From assembly GCF_023343835.1 (NCBI RefSeq), contig NC_064439.1:39115508-39179507 (forward strand): a stretch of 64,000 nt of DNA. The letters are read 5' to 3'. This stretch comes from Lagopus muta. Its lineage: Eukaryota > Chordata > Aves > Galliformes > Phasianidae. Under the pieces are notes generated by a model. It was not told where the DNA came from, did not search any database, and saw only the letters and a program-made list of their open reading frames with translations. This document shows, piece by piece, positions 1-14,700 of this stretch. The position numbers and the translations under genes were made by a program. Each line of letters begins with the position of its first letter. The stretch's first letter is position 1.

Positions 1-3000
1 AGGGTAGGCATCATTCAGGGTCCCTTAGTGTGAAGTTTGAAGTTTTATGACTACAATAGGAAGGAAAATGCTCTTAATCTCTTCATTACTATGGGAACAC
101 ACGTAAGAGGAGGTCAGTTTTCTGACCTGGTTGTTCAAAAGCCATTTTGATTTGTATCTCCACATTTGTACTTCACTTCCGTTTTGCTTCCTGAAATGTC
201 TGACGCTAGTTTCCTAAACAGAAAATGGATCAAGAGCTCAAAAAAGCTGTTGTTACTCGACTCTTTTCACTGGTAGGCTTGTTTTCAAGTAATCATCATA
301 GAAATATAGAGCAAAATAATTTAGAATGAAGCCTTGAATGTCTCGGATAAACTACTGCTCACAGGATGCTAACTTAAAAGTTCCAAATTTCAAACTTCCA
401 AATCCTATCTGGTAGTGGCATAAACCATGTGCTTTGTTTTCAGTCACAGTAGCCATTGTAGGGACTGGGGGAAGAGACAGAATTTAAACTACCTCTTTGA
501 TTTTCCTCTATTTTTGTGCTCTTAGGCCTGCCTGGCTCCCTCTGTAAATTGAAACCTCTCTGACGTATGTTTTGTTAATGGACCATGAGAAGGAAAATAC
601 AGTTTTAGCATTCCCTACTCTGCCTGTGTGTTTTGTTCCCACTATAGAGGAGTGCCATTACAGTGGGAGCTGAGAGAAGGGCTGGAACAGGGTCATTCCC
701 ACAACCTGTGCTGATGGGGGAGGCTCCTTCACTCAGTCCTACAATGCCTTTCATGCTGAAAGATCAAATGATCAAATGTAAACCTTTCTTATGTTTTACA
801 CTGCATCCGAAGAAAAAATACAGAGGACCCATGCATTTAGGTTTCAAATAACCATTTATTTTTTGCTAATGTGCAGAGCCCAGCTGCATACAAACTTCTG
901 CTATCTAGAGAGAGTTGGAATCCATCCATATCTGCTACATTTGAAATTGGCACATGGTGTATCTCTTAGAAAGCCAGTAAGAGGTTCGTAAAGGAATGAG
1001 GTATATATTTCCAATTCAGAAGTTCCTTGTAATTAGAAATATTTCAAGACCTCTTTTTCTATTTCAGTAATTTAAAATGGAAAGACTCATCATAAGCAAA
1101 AGGAAAGTGATTTTCAGTCTACATTTGAGACATCATTTGTCATTAGGAGCTATGAGCATATGACCATTTTTTTTTTCACAGATCTTTCATATCTTGTATT
1201 TTTAACTTAGTTTTATATTACATTTTTGAATGATAAAGTGTTCAGTTCACTGCTTAGGGATTGTTTTCAAGCTCTTTAGTATAAACCACATCCATACAAT
1301 ATTGAAGGATCTGACTTAAATTAAATCTACAGAGGAAGGGAAATTCAAAATTCTCTATTTTTATGAGTGTATCATTCATCTTCATCTGTCATTTCACTGT
1401 CTCCTGTACAATAAGACTGTGCTGTCCTGTCCATTCTAAATTGCTTAGATATACTTGAAAAAGCAGGAAAAAAATAAAATAAAATCAAAAACAGAGAATA
1501 TTTTCTCATCAGCACCCCAGAGCCCAGAATTCAGTTTTTAGTGCATGGACTGGTCTTAGTTATGCAAGCATTAATCAAAACTGAACTCCACGTTTAATCA
1601 AGACAAGAACCCGGGTTCGTTAAGTGTTAAGGGGGTGACTTCCACCAATTTCTCAAATGTTGCATTTTCCTGTGTCTCTGCAGGGTGAATGGGAAGCAGT
1701 AAATAACAGAAGGGGATATGATAAAGTAGCGCGGGGAGGTCAGCTGTGACCTTCCATGAGTTGTTCTCCTGCTGTGCATTGGTTTCTCCTGCCGTTGGTT
1801 TGCCAGCCCACAGGATGTCAAGCTGTTGCAAAATGCACATCTGTGAACTCTTCAACAAGTGTTTATTTTGTGTATATATGCAGCCTGGCTTCCCCGTAGC
1901 ATCTAAGAAGGCAGGTAAATGTGTACAGATCTGAATGTCATTAATATAGACATTACTGTTCTGTCACCTATGTGAACATGCTAAATTATGATATCTGGAC
2001 ACAGAATGTAGCAATGTGTGGGGATTTGGTTCTGAAAACATTTTTGGCACCAGAGTTCCAGGTGTAACGTGTTCAGAAGACTATGGGCCTGTGTGCTGCT
2101 TGGAATAATGGTGTGATATCTAAGCTCTGAAAAGCGTTTTCATGCTCTTGATGCAGTTCAGAAATAGATTGTCAGAACAAAATGCAATCCACTATAACTC
2201 AGCACCAGAAACCTAGTTAATTTTTAGAGATTTAATGCTTCATCCTCTTCTTAACGTGGAGACTTGGTTCACTCCACTCATGGAGAAATGCTATCGTGCA
2301 TAGGTCATGCTACATCAGCTTACAACTACAGGACTATAGATAGGCATCAGCAGTATCCTTAAAAATTGATGTCTCCCATGATCCCTTTTAAATGAACTGA
2401 TTACTCTTTATCATAGATACTGTATTTACTGAGATATTTTATCTGAGAGTTTTGGACCTTTTGGTTAGATCAGATAAGAAGGTACGATTTTCTTCTCCCG
2501 TGTGTTCTACTGCTTTCAGTATTCCAGCAGCCACTGTAACTGAAAAGACAATTTGAGTTTTTGTATTTAGGTTCATAATGAAATTAATACAGCATTTCAT
2601 TTCACATTCCCTTTTTCACATGAGAGCTGTCATGAGAAGATAAGTTCAGGACAATGCCATTTGGTCATGATATTCCTGAGAAATCCAAAAGTTTGTATTT
2701 CAAATGGAAAAAAAAAAAAAAAAAGTACATGGTGATGGGTTTTTTTTTGTTTTCTACTTACTGTCATGTTCCTGTCCTTCCACAGTGGATCCTTATGGGT
2801 TTTTAATATTCTGGTCTGGTTACCTGTAGCTTCCCTCTGCTAACAGCTTTCAGGACTCAAAACCTCCAGCAAGCAGGAATGTCCAATTGCACATCACTGT
2901 CTGTGTTGCCCAGATGGGGGAAACTCTGGTTGATTTTAGTATCTGCCTCCCTGATGCTTCTAAGAGCGTGGTGCAGTGGGATGACTAACAGATGAAACAT

Positions 3001-6000
3001 TCTTCTGCAAAGATCTTGCACAGAATGCAAGGAAAGAATGAACTCACTATGTGGTATGTGTGTGTACGTGCACATGAAATTCAAACCAAATGTCTCACAG
3101 GATTAAGAGGCTGATTTGCAAAGACACCTCCTGCGTTAAGATTGTAAGCTGATCATGTTCTGCAAACAGAAAGAGATGAAAAACAAATGCTGTGGGCACT
3201 GTAGGTTCATAGTCACCTGGGAATGCAGGCACATGGGAAGCTCCCAGCATGAGCAGCCACACTGAAGTTGGTACCCACATTAAACCTCTTCCTGAATTGG
3301 GATGTGGTTGTGAAATACTGGCTTACATCTAATTCTTGCCACATGGGACTGCTTTTAAATCTAAATTCATTCAGTAATGTTTATAAGGCGCACTGAGATC
3401 CTTCTATGTGTATAGCACTATTGAAATGTTAAGTGTCGTTATAACTCACGCTTGCAAAAGCAGCTGAAGATAGATTTACTTCACATGGCAGACGGTAATG
3501 GCTCACTTGGAACAGTTACACGTTCTGTTGGGTAAATAACAGGAGTGCTATAAATTGTAGCAGTGATATGTTTACATAATCTGCTGGTAACCACTCCAGA
3601 GGAGCCCTAACAGTCAGCTTAATAACACACATTTAGAAAATGATGTAAATATATGTATACATAGGGAAGTAAAATGGCTGCAGGAAACACAGGGCTGGCA
3701 GTTGCAGATACATACTCTATGTTTTCAACTCTATATTTTAGTGTTTGTATAAAAACATGTCCATCTAGTGGCTTAACACGACAGCCTAGCAGTAAATGGG
3801 TTGTATTCCAGGGGCTGTCACTGATGTGTGCACCAGTGCTATTACAGATGCACTATAGATGGGCTACACAGTGAGCTGCTGAGTTTGCAAGCAGGCAGTG
3901 CTGCTAAAAGCTTTCAGCCACGTCTTCTCCCCAGGACAACCCCCTCATCCCTTTTGGCTGCATATCTTTACTTTCAGTTCCTCCCACACTTCAAAAAATG
4001 GGACTACCACATTTCTGCCAAGCTCGTGGCCCCATCTCAATCTGCACAGCACCTCAGGAAAAAAGTCCTCCCAGCTTTGCTTTGCAGCATTTACATGGCC
4101 GTGTTTGCCTTATCTTGCCTTAGTCTGGGATATTTCAGGTAGTGATGTTCTGATGTAAGGAATGTAAAACCGTACAAAGCTGTACTTCAGTACTAATCGT
4201 GATGTTCTTGAAGGCTGTACTCATAACTTGTAGGGGGAAATCATGTGGTACTGTAACTGCGAGAGTGAAACCAAATTCTGAACTGAAACTATGCTGAGGG
4301 TTTGTTGTTTTTTTTTTTCAGCAAAAACAGCAAAAATGTGCTTTTGACCAAAGGATTTTTTTTAATGGGAAAAGTATATTTTCATCAAAATCACTCATTT
4401 TGAAAAGGAAAAAGGAGAGAGAAGCATACAAAAAGACATCAATTTTAATGTCTCTGACAACATATACACACAACAAAACAAGTTTTTGTCAAGATGTCCT
4501 GTCAAAAATGGTTATGTCTATCTGCTTTATTCCAGAGCTCTGTTGATATGCCTACCATTACATACATAGTTCATAAAATAAGAGCTTTCTTGGTAATTCT
4601 TTCACCATCTTGAGAAAATAACCCAAATGTTATTTTCTATGGTTACCTCATCTGCTAAAAAAAAAAAAAAAAAAAAATACAAAAAAAATTCAAGTAACAT
4701 TTTAAGTATTAAAAACAAACTAAAAGCACTTTAAAACTTTATATTTAGTAGAAAGAAACTTATTTTTGGTAGAGTGAAAAAACTGGACTAGAGACAGGAA
4801 TGTTTGTCTCAAGGCCTGTTTGCTGCAGTGGTTCTATGACAGGCTAAGGGCCCTGTATTCTTACAGCTTTGTTAGTGTGATGTCACACCATTCCTTCCAT
4901 ATTTATCTATTTTCTGTTTTTCTTTAAGTCTGTGCAAATTGGGATCCTGTGAGGCTTTTCCTCTGCTTCTATGGCAGGAAGCTGGGCAGGACAGGAGCAG
5001 GAAAGGTCTGGACTTGAGTCCCATGTCAAAGCAGAGAGAGAGGAGCAGCTTTGGAGAGGATACTGCTTTCTATCTTGCTAACGAGGATTGCTTAGTATTA
5101 GAATAAAACTTACTGTGATTTAGTTTTTATTTTCTAATTAAAAACAGGAGCTAAATAGATGCCCATTATTATCCATCTCAAATGCCCAATTTAAAATCTG
5201 TTATAATACTTTATGTAGTTGTGGTTAAATCCAAATCAAAGATTTAACTTTCTTGAGTAGCCTGTCCAAATTACATATAGTATGGCAATGTTACAGACCA
5301 CGGCAGATCTTGAGAATACAGTAAATCTGATGAAGCCTAGGGACAGGGAAGTTTGGATTTCGTTCTTATCTGTGTGTGCAGTAACTGCGTTAGGATGAGG
5401 GCATGAGGACAAGATTGATTGTCTTTTCCTGTAAATACAATGGAGGGATGAGTCTTCAACTGCAGAAAAACCGCACCCTGCCATCAAGAGGATCTCCACC
5501 CTGTCTCTACTCAGTCCTTCTGATAAAAGCCCCATGCTGTGGGATGAAACTGGAGACAGAAGCATGAGGGGACCTCTGATTTAAAACATTGTCCATCCTA
5601 TTTAGGAAAATATCTGGGACTGTACCTTCTCCTACCCCAGCAGCTGACAGTAGCTCTGTTTCACATCAGTGCTCCTTCCAGCTGTGGGACAGGGACAGTT
5701 TCGGTTTTCATATGAATATTCTTAATTCTTCCCAGGCACTTAATTTTAATAAAAATGTGGTGTTTACAGTATATCCTTTTCTCAATTATTTTGGGAAAGT
5801 TTGAGAGACAGATCAAAAAGGAACAAAAAAGAAATTACCAAGCAAACTCAGCTGAGATGGGCTGACATTGTTCTTATTAAGATCAAAATGCCAAAGAAGT
5901 AGCAAGGAGCAAGATGAATAGTGTGATATTTTAACTAGGCTGATTTGTGGTAGTCTCACAAGTGTTGCAGAAAGACAACCTCAGTTTTGACTGAGATGTA

Positions 6001-8454
6001 GGTCCTTCTATTCCCCAATTTGTCCTAAAGACATAACATTAGGCAAAAAAAAAAGTGAATCTTTCTTTCATTTTTTATGCAAATAGTAAGAAAAGCTGGA
6101 TAGGATAAATGAGCTAATCTATAAAATAGAATATTGTTTTTTGGACAACATATCCAAAAAAGTGTTAACTGACAGAGAAATTGTGAAGAGTATTTTCTTC
6201 TAAAAACGTGCAGCCCAGTAACTCCATATAAGTATTTCTGAAGAATGGTTTGTTGTGGCCAAAGAGTCCCTGTCTCAATATCCAGTGAGGAGTGGGATAT
6301 CATCCATTTTGTGATGATGACTTGATTGTACTCTGCATTGGTTTGTAACATTTCTGGTTAGGAGTTTCAAAGTTCCTAGGCAAGTCTGAATACAGGATTA
6401 ACTGGGAACTGTTCACTATTTTTTACTAATTTCAGAAATCCAGGTTTTTTTTTGTTTTTTTTTTGGGTTTTTTTTTTGAGGTAAGAAAGAGACAAAGATT
6501 TTATTGTGTGGTTTTTTGTTTTTCCCACTTGCAGAATCTGACTCAAAATGTCTTTCTGCTCAGAATTTATTCAGCCTGTGACAATATGGGTTGGGAACAC
6601 TTTTGAACCTTCACATAACAGGAGACATTTAAGAATGTAATGTCTTCCTTTTCATGCTATAGTATTTTCTAAACCACCTGAGACATTTTTTATCAAAACA
6701 AATATATGCATATTGTGTATATGTACTTCCACAGGTATGTATATGCATGTAACTCCAGTGTGTGAGAGGGCACAGTGTTTTACTCTGTTACTTAGATCAT
6801 ATGTGCTATCTGAGGGTACTGATGTTTGCTTTTAAAATCTGAAATGAAACTATTGTGACATCAAGGCAGAGTTGAACTGTGAAGTACCTTGCATGCCAGC
6901 CTGTATAAGGGCAGTAGGACTTGTGCTCTGTGAGGCTGAGCAGGACCCTGAAGAGGTACTGCCTACATCCTAAGCCATTTCCAGCTCTTACTCCATTTCA
7001 TTCTTCCTAAGTTGAATAAGGCAGTTTCAGGTTTGAATATTTTTTCATTTTTCTTTCAAATCTTAGAGGCACTGAAATAAGTCACTTTTGAAGAAGCGCT
7101 GCAGGGATGGTTGCTTAGAGGAAGGCAGCCAGTGAAATACCCTGGAAACAAGAAAGAAAATGAGAAAAACATCCCCAGTGGGAATGATTTGCAGGCAATC
7201 TCAGTGAGATTAGCAAATGGAATAAAAGCCAAATCTACAAATGGAGGCAATACAGAAATGACTTACTGATCTCTCTGCAGGATGGACTGTTCCAGAATTT
7301 GGGATCAGCTCGACTGAGCAGCAATAAACAAACAAACAAAAAACCAATAATGCTTGCAATAGTTGGGATCATAAAGAACATAAAACGGTTCTGGAAGCCA
7401 TTTTGATACAAAGCCAACAGCAGAAAGAACAAAACTCTGAGTCAGCTATGGTATATTTGCACCTTGGAATAGAAACTGACCCTCTGCTTCACCTCAGATA
7501 TCCACCATGAGTACACATTTTTTCGTAAGGCCTCCTTAGCATAGGCTAATTATCTTTTTATATTTTGCAAAGTGCCACAGATGATGAGACTTCCTTTGCA
7601 GTGAGTTTTGAGAAAGTAGGTCGGAATTTTCCACTGTTTTTGTTGTTGTTTTTTTTTTTTTAATTATCTTTTTGGTCTAAAAAATTTCAAACCAAGTTTT
7701 TTGAGGATAATATATCACTGCTGACAAAACTTTAATTGGAAAATGATTTTCAGTCCATTAAATTGTGGTCAAATTTTGATAATAAGTATTATAGTTTCAG
7801 TCTAGGTTTTAGTATCTCCTGTTTGGATGAGATCGCAGATTGATCCAAATTTAAGGCATGGTATCTGTGTTGATTTCCTAATCTATTAGAAGAGTCAGAA
7901 AATGGACTAGGGGTAACAGGAAACCTGTCAAGGCCACTGGTGTAAACTCTGAATATGAATGAATTCACATCATTAAAATACAGTGAAGCCAACCAAAACA
8001 ATAACTGGTGCAGCACCACACTGGATATTTCTGAGTTATTTCTTTCTGTTCCAGTTCTGAGTTCCCTACATGACACTCTGCTATACAGCAGAGATGCCAC
8101 AAATTCAAGCTTTGATGACTTTTGCAGAGTTTCACATCAGTGATGTCACAGATCCGATTTCTTTTTAGTCACCAATTATTGCTGGAGCCCCCTTTGAATA
8201 CTTCTAGTGATGAGCCCAGACCCCGTTCTGAATCATATGGCCAAATTCCTCACTTCAGTAATAATAAAACAAATCCGCCATTTGAAATCAGTACTTCCAT
8301 TTTGTATTCTGCAAAACACAGACTGTTCAGTGCAGTGAAGTGCTATTATTGATGAAACAAAGTTGAGGCATTTCCCACACTGCAAGCCGGGATCTTTTCA
8401 CTAGAATCAGGGGATTGTCAGTACCTGTCTGGCTTTTATAGCACAAGGACAAGA
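1..8454. other. Intergenic DNA, no gene seen
   Basis: AT-rich sequence with short chance open frames only, many of which open with GTG rather than ATG. None shows a recognisable domain or a paired splice structure. Visible structure is limited to homopolymer tracts: A(17) at 2708-2724, A(21) at 4657-4677, and a T-rich tract interrupted by G at about 6445-6477. I see no RNA gene. Distal enhancers cannot be excluded by eye. Confidence 0.6.
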
Positions 8455-8750
8455 AAAATGTTCAGCCTGAGAAGCCCAGGAGGTTGCTGGTATTCGGGGA
8501 CAGCTCTGAAAGCCTCACCTTTAAGGCCAAAGCATGAACTGTCCTGGAGACTCAGTTGGATATTAGGAAACATTTCTTCTCTGAAAGAGTGACTGACTGG
8601 GCAGTGGAATGGGCTGCATCTCTAGAGGAGTCCAAGAAATGTGTAGATGTGGCACTGAGGGATGTGGTCAGTGGGCATGGTGGGGTAGCTTGGCAGTTGG
8701 ACTAGATGATGATTTTAGTGGTCTTTTTTCCAACCTTTATGATTCTGTGA
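8455..8750 (+). mobile_element. CR1 LINE 3' fragment
   Basis: This is a 5'-truncated CR1 non-LTR retrotransposon in + orientation. The segment at about 8541-8610 matches the CR1 stretch describing a first-strand 'ttggatattaggaaacattt' followed by a 'tctctgaaagagtg' motif. The 3' part has the typical 'ttggactagatgatgatttt' and ends in the CR1 terminal signature 'cctttatgattctgtga'. The wording at 8630-8720 resembles the CR1-X/Y type rather than the CR1-C/F type. It is much diverged (substitutions and small indels), so it is an old, inactive copy with no coding capacity. Confidence 0.85.
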
Positions 8751-11700
8751 TTGTCCTTTCTGCTGTGTCGCTGCCTGCATGCTAAAGCTAGCTTACAGAG
8801 AATTTGGACATGAAGCATAAAGGCAGCTTATTGAAATCCAGCTTATTCTCCTTTGTAGTTGAAGTAAACTACTTGACATGCAGCAGATGAGCCAAAAGGT
8901 ACATAGGGAGGCAATGTGAAGCCACTGCTGCTTGGGCACATCCCCCCCAGAACTTCACCTCAGCTTCCCGATGTGCTCTAGCTCTCAGCTGCCGTACCTC
9001 CAAGAGAGCTTGAGGAATAGTGTTAGGAAAACTTGCTGCAGTGCTGCCAGCACTCAGCAATTGGTACAGAAAAAGGCCTTTGATGTGCAGTTCTGCCAGC
9101 CCCTCTCCATGTGCAAGTATTACATTCACTCCAAAAGTGTTTAAATAATTTTTCAATTGAAAGGAAAAGGATTTTATGCTATGAGTAAGGGGGCACAGAA
9201 AATGGATGAATAAAAGCAATGCATAAAAATTAATATAAATTATATTTTGCATGGAGCAGTTATGTAATATGCACCTAAAATATGATATTGGTAAGAAATC
9301 AAAATTAAGGTTTATTTTATGTTCCTAATGAGACTCTTCACCAGTGGCAATCCAGTAGTTAGAGTCACTAAATAAATGCAAATACACATTGGAAGTGTTT
9401 GACATTATTTTAAAACAAAGAGAAAGCAATACCAATCAGTGAAATACAGTGGTTTGGAAAAACATTTCCTGGAAAAGAGAATCACCTTTTAGGATATTTG
9501 TGGTCCAGTGGGACAAGAATTGCTAATGCTTTGACAAATGACCATTTTTACTTCCTCAGAGTCAAAGAGAGAGCCACTTTGTAGAGTGAATGGAGCTGGG
9601 TGAATCACATGGTCTATGGCAAGCTCTGGAGTGCTTAGCAAATGAAGTCATCCAGACAGGATTAAACAGAATTATGTCTCTGTAGCAGAGCCTTGTTTAT
9701 GGAAAATGAGTTTGGGCAATTGGCTTAGCCTAAGCACATACTGTTCTTTTTTACCTAGTCACATAAGGCTTTCTTCAATAAAGTAGTCCTGTCCCAAGCA
9801 AATGTTCCTGGTTTTAGTTCATAGCAGTGGAGGTTGGGGGAGGGAGGCCAGCCTATCTACTGCTCTGGTTTCCCATACCCTTGGCAGACTTCTCAATATA
9901 TACAGCAGTCTATGCTGCTATTTTTTTTTTTCCTTATGAAATCCTACACTTTCTGAGGTACTTGTGTCTATCCCAAATGAAGCTGCCAAGAAATACATAT
10001 ACCATTTGCAATTAGAAAATGCTGTTTAAAAACCATGTTAGTATTTTAAAGCATAAATATTTTTCTTTGTACATTTCTAAAATGCTTAAATGCACAAACA
10101 GCAGCTATAAGGATTTTCCTCTACTTCACCTTGTGAAAAATTCCAGGAGATCAGGAATTTTACAGTACAAGAATGGTTTATTTTTATGCCTATTTCCTTT
10201 ACCATTTCCTTTTCCTATTCCAGTCCCTCTGAGAAGAACCAATTAATATGCATCATTTTCCATGTTCATTAGTATATTCATTCCAAAAAAGGCAGAATTG
10301 GCTTCAGACTGGTATTTTGTGCCCACTGAACTATGATAATGTTGCCTGTCAGAGTGCAGCACATAGAGGAATTAATAAAAATGTAAAATCTGTAAGTAAA
10401 TAAAACTGTTAAATTTTGCATTTGCACCTGTATTGGGATAGAACTGACACCATTATAAAACTGCAGGTTGCTTAAAGAAGTTTACTTTAAGAAAGCTCTT
10501 TAGTGGCCCTAAATGGAAAAGGGATTGCCGATGCTGCTGGAATTAGTTGCTGGAAAATAATTTGGTTACCTCTTTGCAGCAGAAGAACAAATAGGTGTAA
10601 CTTCAGGAAAACTCTTCAACACCATCAAACATGTAAAAAAGTCAGTGCAATGTCACCTGGGCTACATGCTGCAATCAGAGCAACAGCACAGGTAGATACC
10701 ATGTGGGGAGTCACGGACTCACAAGGTTTCTGTTCCTGGTACTGCCACGTGCTGCCCTCCAGCCTCCATTCCTCTCTCCTCCTGCCACTTAGAGCTGCCC
10801 TGCTGTGGGCACAACTAATAGACAGGACAAGTGATGGGGAGGAGCCCAGAGTGCATGGGGGCTCAGTGGTGGTCACTCTACTTGTGTGCTCCTATCACTT
10901 GATTTGGCTGACATGAGTTATTGCCTGCTCAGGTTTGAGCCTGAGACTTTCTTCCTTTGCGTTTTGACCTCAGTAGAACAACATAAGGTCACTGATAGTG
11001 TAGGAGGAGACAGTTATTTTTGCTGTGCCCATGTGTTCCTTGACTGTTTATCACTTAATTTCTACAGACTATATTACAACCCATTATTTCATTACTATTA
11101 TTTTCAATAATTTAGTGTACAACACTAACAAGGTCTTTTCCATTACTGTTTTTTTTACTCTCTACTGAGGGGGCTGAAGTGGACTCAAAGTCCAGTCAAA
11201 ATTGTGTCTAATAAGCAGAAGTCCCCCAAGGGCATAAGACTGAAGTAGCTGGTTCTTACACCACTCATTTTAATTATTTGCTGCAGAGATTCAAAGTCCA
11301 GCACAGAATTTTCCTGCTCTTCAAAGATTTCTGAAATTATGTGGGGTACACAATAGCACAGACCAAGACTGTATGCTGGAGCAACCTCAAGAAGCATTTT
11401 GTTTTAGGATAGAGGAGCCAGTGCATCGGCAGTATCTCACGCTTTCTCACCCCGCTCTCTGTATTCTTTCCTTCTTGTCATGCTGAGCAAATCGTTGCAG
11501 AACTATGTTTTCACTAGCCTGGCAGCAACACTGCTCTGACCCATTTACCCCAAGGGGCTCTACAGTCTCTCTCAGTGACAGTTGCCCAGCAAAGAGAGGT
11601 CTGCAATTTTTGGGGAAATTCCAGCAACTCGCTCTGTAATTCCTAGTTGAATCTGTTTTTCCTGTTATTAGGGTTTTTAAGTTGCCAAGCTCAGCAAGCA

Positions 11701-14700
11701 GCTCAGATTTAGGACTCGTGGCTGAAATCATATTCAGTTCTGAAAGGAACACTAAGGTCCGATGACTGCTTGAATTAAGTGACCAATTATGTAGTAGCTA
11801 GATCTCAACTATGAAAAGTATAAAGAGAAAGAAGAGAGAAAGGAAATAAAAGTATCTGTGATTTAGCAGAAGTACCACAGCAGAACTAAACCGAGGGAAC
11901 ATTTCATAGTTCTTGAACTGTTCTCACTAAACCCCTGGTAAAGTTAGAGAGGTTTTTTGTTCAGATGCCTTCATCAGTTCCAAAGTTACTGTCCCTTATT
12001 CAGGAAATTCAGTGTGGTGTTCTGTGAAAGATTAAAGTCTTTACCACATTGCCAAAAAAGATCACCACTGCTTTCAATGACTGCTTGCAAAATGTTCCTT
12101 GGGGGTGGAGGAAAGAGTGTGTGGAGGATGTAGTGAAGTACAAGACTCTATTTTTAAGGAGAAGGCTTTGCATATGACTGCTACTCTGTAGGTTCTGACA
12201 CAGTTACATTTCTAAGCAAAATTTAGTAAGAAGCATAATAGCAATTGGTTCTTGATAGACACAATATGAATTATGAGTTTCAGATCTACATAACAAACAG
12301 CACTGAAGACAGCCTCTACCTTTCAGTTTAGTATCTGTCTAAACAGTTTCATATGCACAGAAGACAAATCTGAGATAAGTATCTCAAGCAGCTTTCAGAT
12401 TTTGTGAATGTGATACCTCATAATAGAAAGCACTTCTCTATCAGAATGCTACAGAATTCACATGCTTGTCAATATTATGTATAGGATAGCTCACTTCAGA
12501 AATGGTGTTCAGCTTATTAAAATAACATTTTTCTGATTTTAATCAGCTTGGTTCTTCAATATCCTATACTTAAAAATACAGGAAACAAAAATTAGACAAT
12601 GGATAAAAGGACTCATAATAACTAAAACAAAATTTCCTCTCATGAAGTCAGAGATCTGAGCCTTGCAGAAATATCAAAGTAGTGCATATATTTTCTGTGC
12701 ACTAAACTAAATATTTTAAAATACCATAGAGGCTTTTAAAAACAAATACCCTACTTAGAGCACTATTCCTCCTAAAAATATTCTTAAGAAACACAATTGT
12801 GTTTCTAGTTTCTATATGGTTCAAAAGAAGGCAAGAAAATCTGCTGGAGCAGAAGCCAGAAAACAGGGCAAATGGTTGTAGGGTTCTCATAGAAAAGCAA
12901 GCAAGAAAACAAAACAAAACAAAAAACTGGACAAAAAAGAAAAAAAAACACTATGGAGGGAGCTTTACTGTGCTGTCCTGATCAAGATTTTAATGGCACT
13001 GAAGGGAATCACGTATGCCACATGAGGAAAGGGAAAATACATTTAAAGCAAAGTCAATCCCACTACAGAGAATAAAAAAGATAACCTACACATACACATG
13101 CAGTCTATCAGCTTTATTTGTCACTGCCATATGCCTACAGATTTAAATGGTTGATCAGAATTTGTGAGGGTTTTTTTTTACATTTTCATGTATCTGCTGC
13201 TTTTTTGCAGATATTAGCTTTCTCTTTGATAGTATACTGCATATGGAAGAGAGTTATTTGTGAAAGGAAATGCCAAATATCCTCGAGCCAAGCTTAGAAC
13301 TCTGTTTCAGTGCTGCCCATGGAACTGGTTGTATACTTGTCCTGCTCTGGAAATTACACATGGAAATACTTGTGTACGTGCAACAACAAAGATAGAAATA
13401 TGGAGTCATAGTCCCTTACCTGAAGAAAATATGTCCAATATTTGTGAATGTTTTCTAAATTGTCTTGTAGTAACAGCTGAGACTTCCTGTTCTGAGGCTC
13501 TGCTCTTCACCGTTGGAAGAGTAGCAATGTTACCCAAACCAATATTTGATTATTACAGGAATAACTACATCTAAGTCTTGTGAGCCTTTTGTCTTGTGAA
13601 TTATGACTTTAGATTTGATCCAGCTCCCACTGAAGTCAACAAGACTCCTTCTATTGACATTCCAGAGAAGCTGAATAGGGATAGACTTACAAAGTCAGTA
13701 GGTCTATCTACTATGGGCAAAACTCCTTTGGCTTCAGCTGGAAAGAAAGCAGCCATTAGGGCTGTAAGAAATTTCAGGTTTGTTTATACTTGTGCTGACA
13801 TAGCAGACCTTTCTTTTTTATCTAACAGTAAAAAGCATTTCAGACAACGTGTGGGTTTTAGCTGGTGAGAGCAGAGTTAAAATTCACAAAATACTGCTTT
13901 ACTAGTGGTAGACATGTTCCACATTGCTGTGGGCCAACACAAAAGATTTCATTGGAAGGTAGAACAGTTTGAGAGAACTTGCCATGTTCCATGTTGATGG
14001 ATATTCAATAAATGACTGCATGTTCTTGGAAGTTAACTGCAACTTTGGATGTGAGCATTTTGGCACATTCATGGGTCAACAGAAGTCTAAAGCAGCCTTT
14101 CTTGAGTTATTGCATGACTGGACTTGTACAGCATGATTCAGAGAGGCTAAGCGTCCTACCTGTGCCCAAGAGGATCCTTTAGAGAGCCATTTTCCATGTT
14201 TGCTCAAGTTTCCTGGAGAGATTAAATATGTGAAGCAAGGCTACTTCCAGAACTAGTGGATGGGGGAACCTCACAGATTTTCAGTCTGAAAAAATGGTGT
14301 GGGATTCGGGTTCACCAACACAAAGGCATGTTAGGAATGGGCCAAGAACAAAGACAGGAATAAGGCTCTGAAATATTCAGAGGGACTAGATGAGATCTAA
14401 GTAAATGGACGCTGCACTACCTGTGTCTGGAAATAAACACAATGAATAGGGGAATTGAGTAAGTACGCTCATGGTGGAAATGGCAGGAAATTCACTCTTC
14501 CCATCAGAAGATCTGGTGTGTCCCATGCATTGACTGATATGAATGAAGCAGGCTATATTTTTATCATCACCTGCTAACTCTGGCCCTGTTGGTGTTGAGT
14601 CTCTGCATGCAAAAAAGGACATTTTTCTGTATCTTTCTTCACCATTTCCCTTCAGTGAACAAATCTGGCTTTTGATTATTCCCTTTACCCCTGTTTCTGC

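Noticed and set aside
8869..9252. 127-codon - frame with hydrophobic start
   Set aside because: No recognisable domain and no promoter or splice signals. The overlapping + frame is equally open.
10503..10916. 137-codon + frame
   Set aside because: It starts with GTG, the composition looks random, and it has no domain or splice context.
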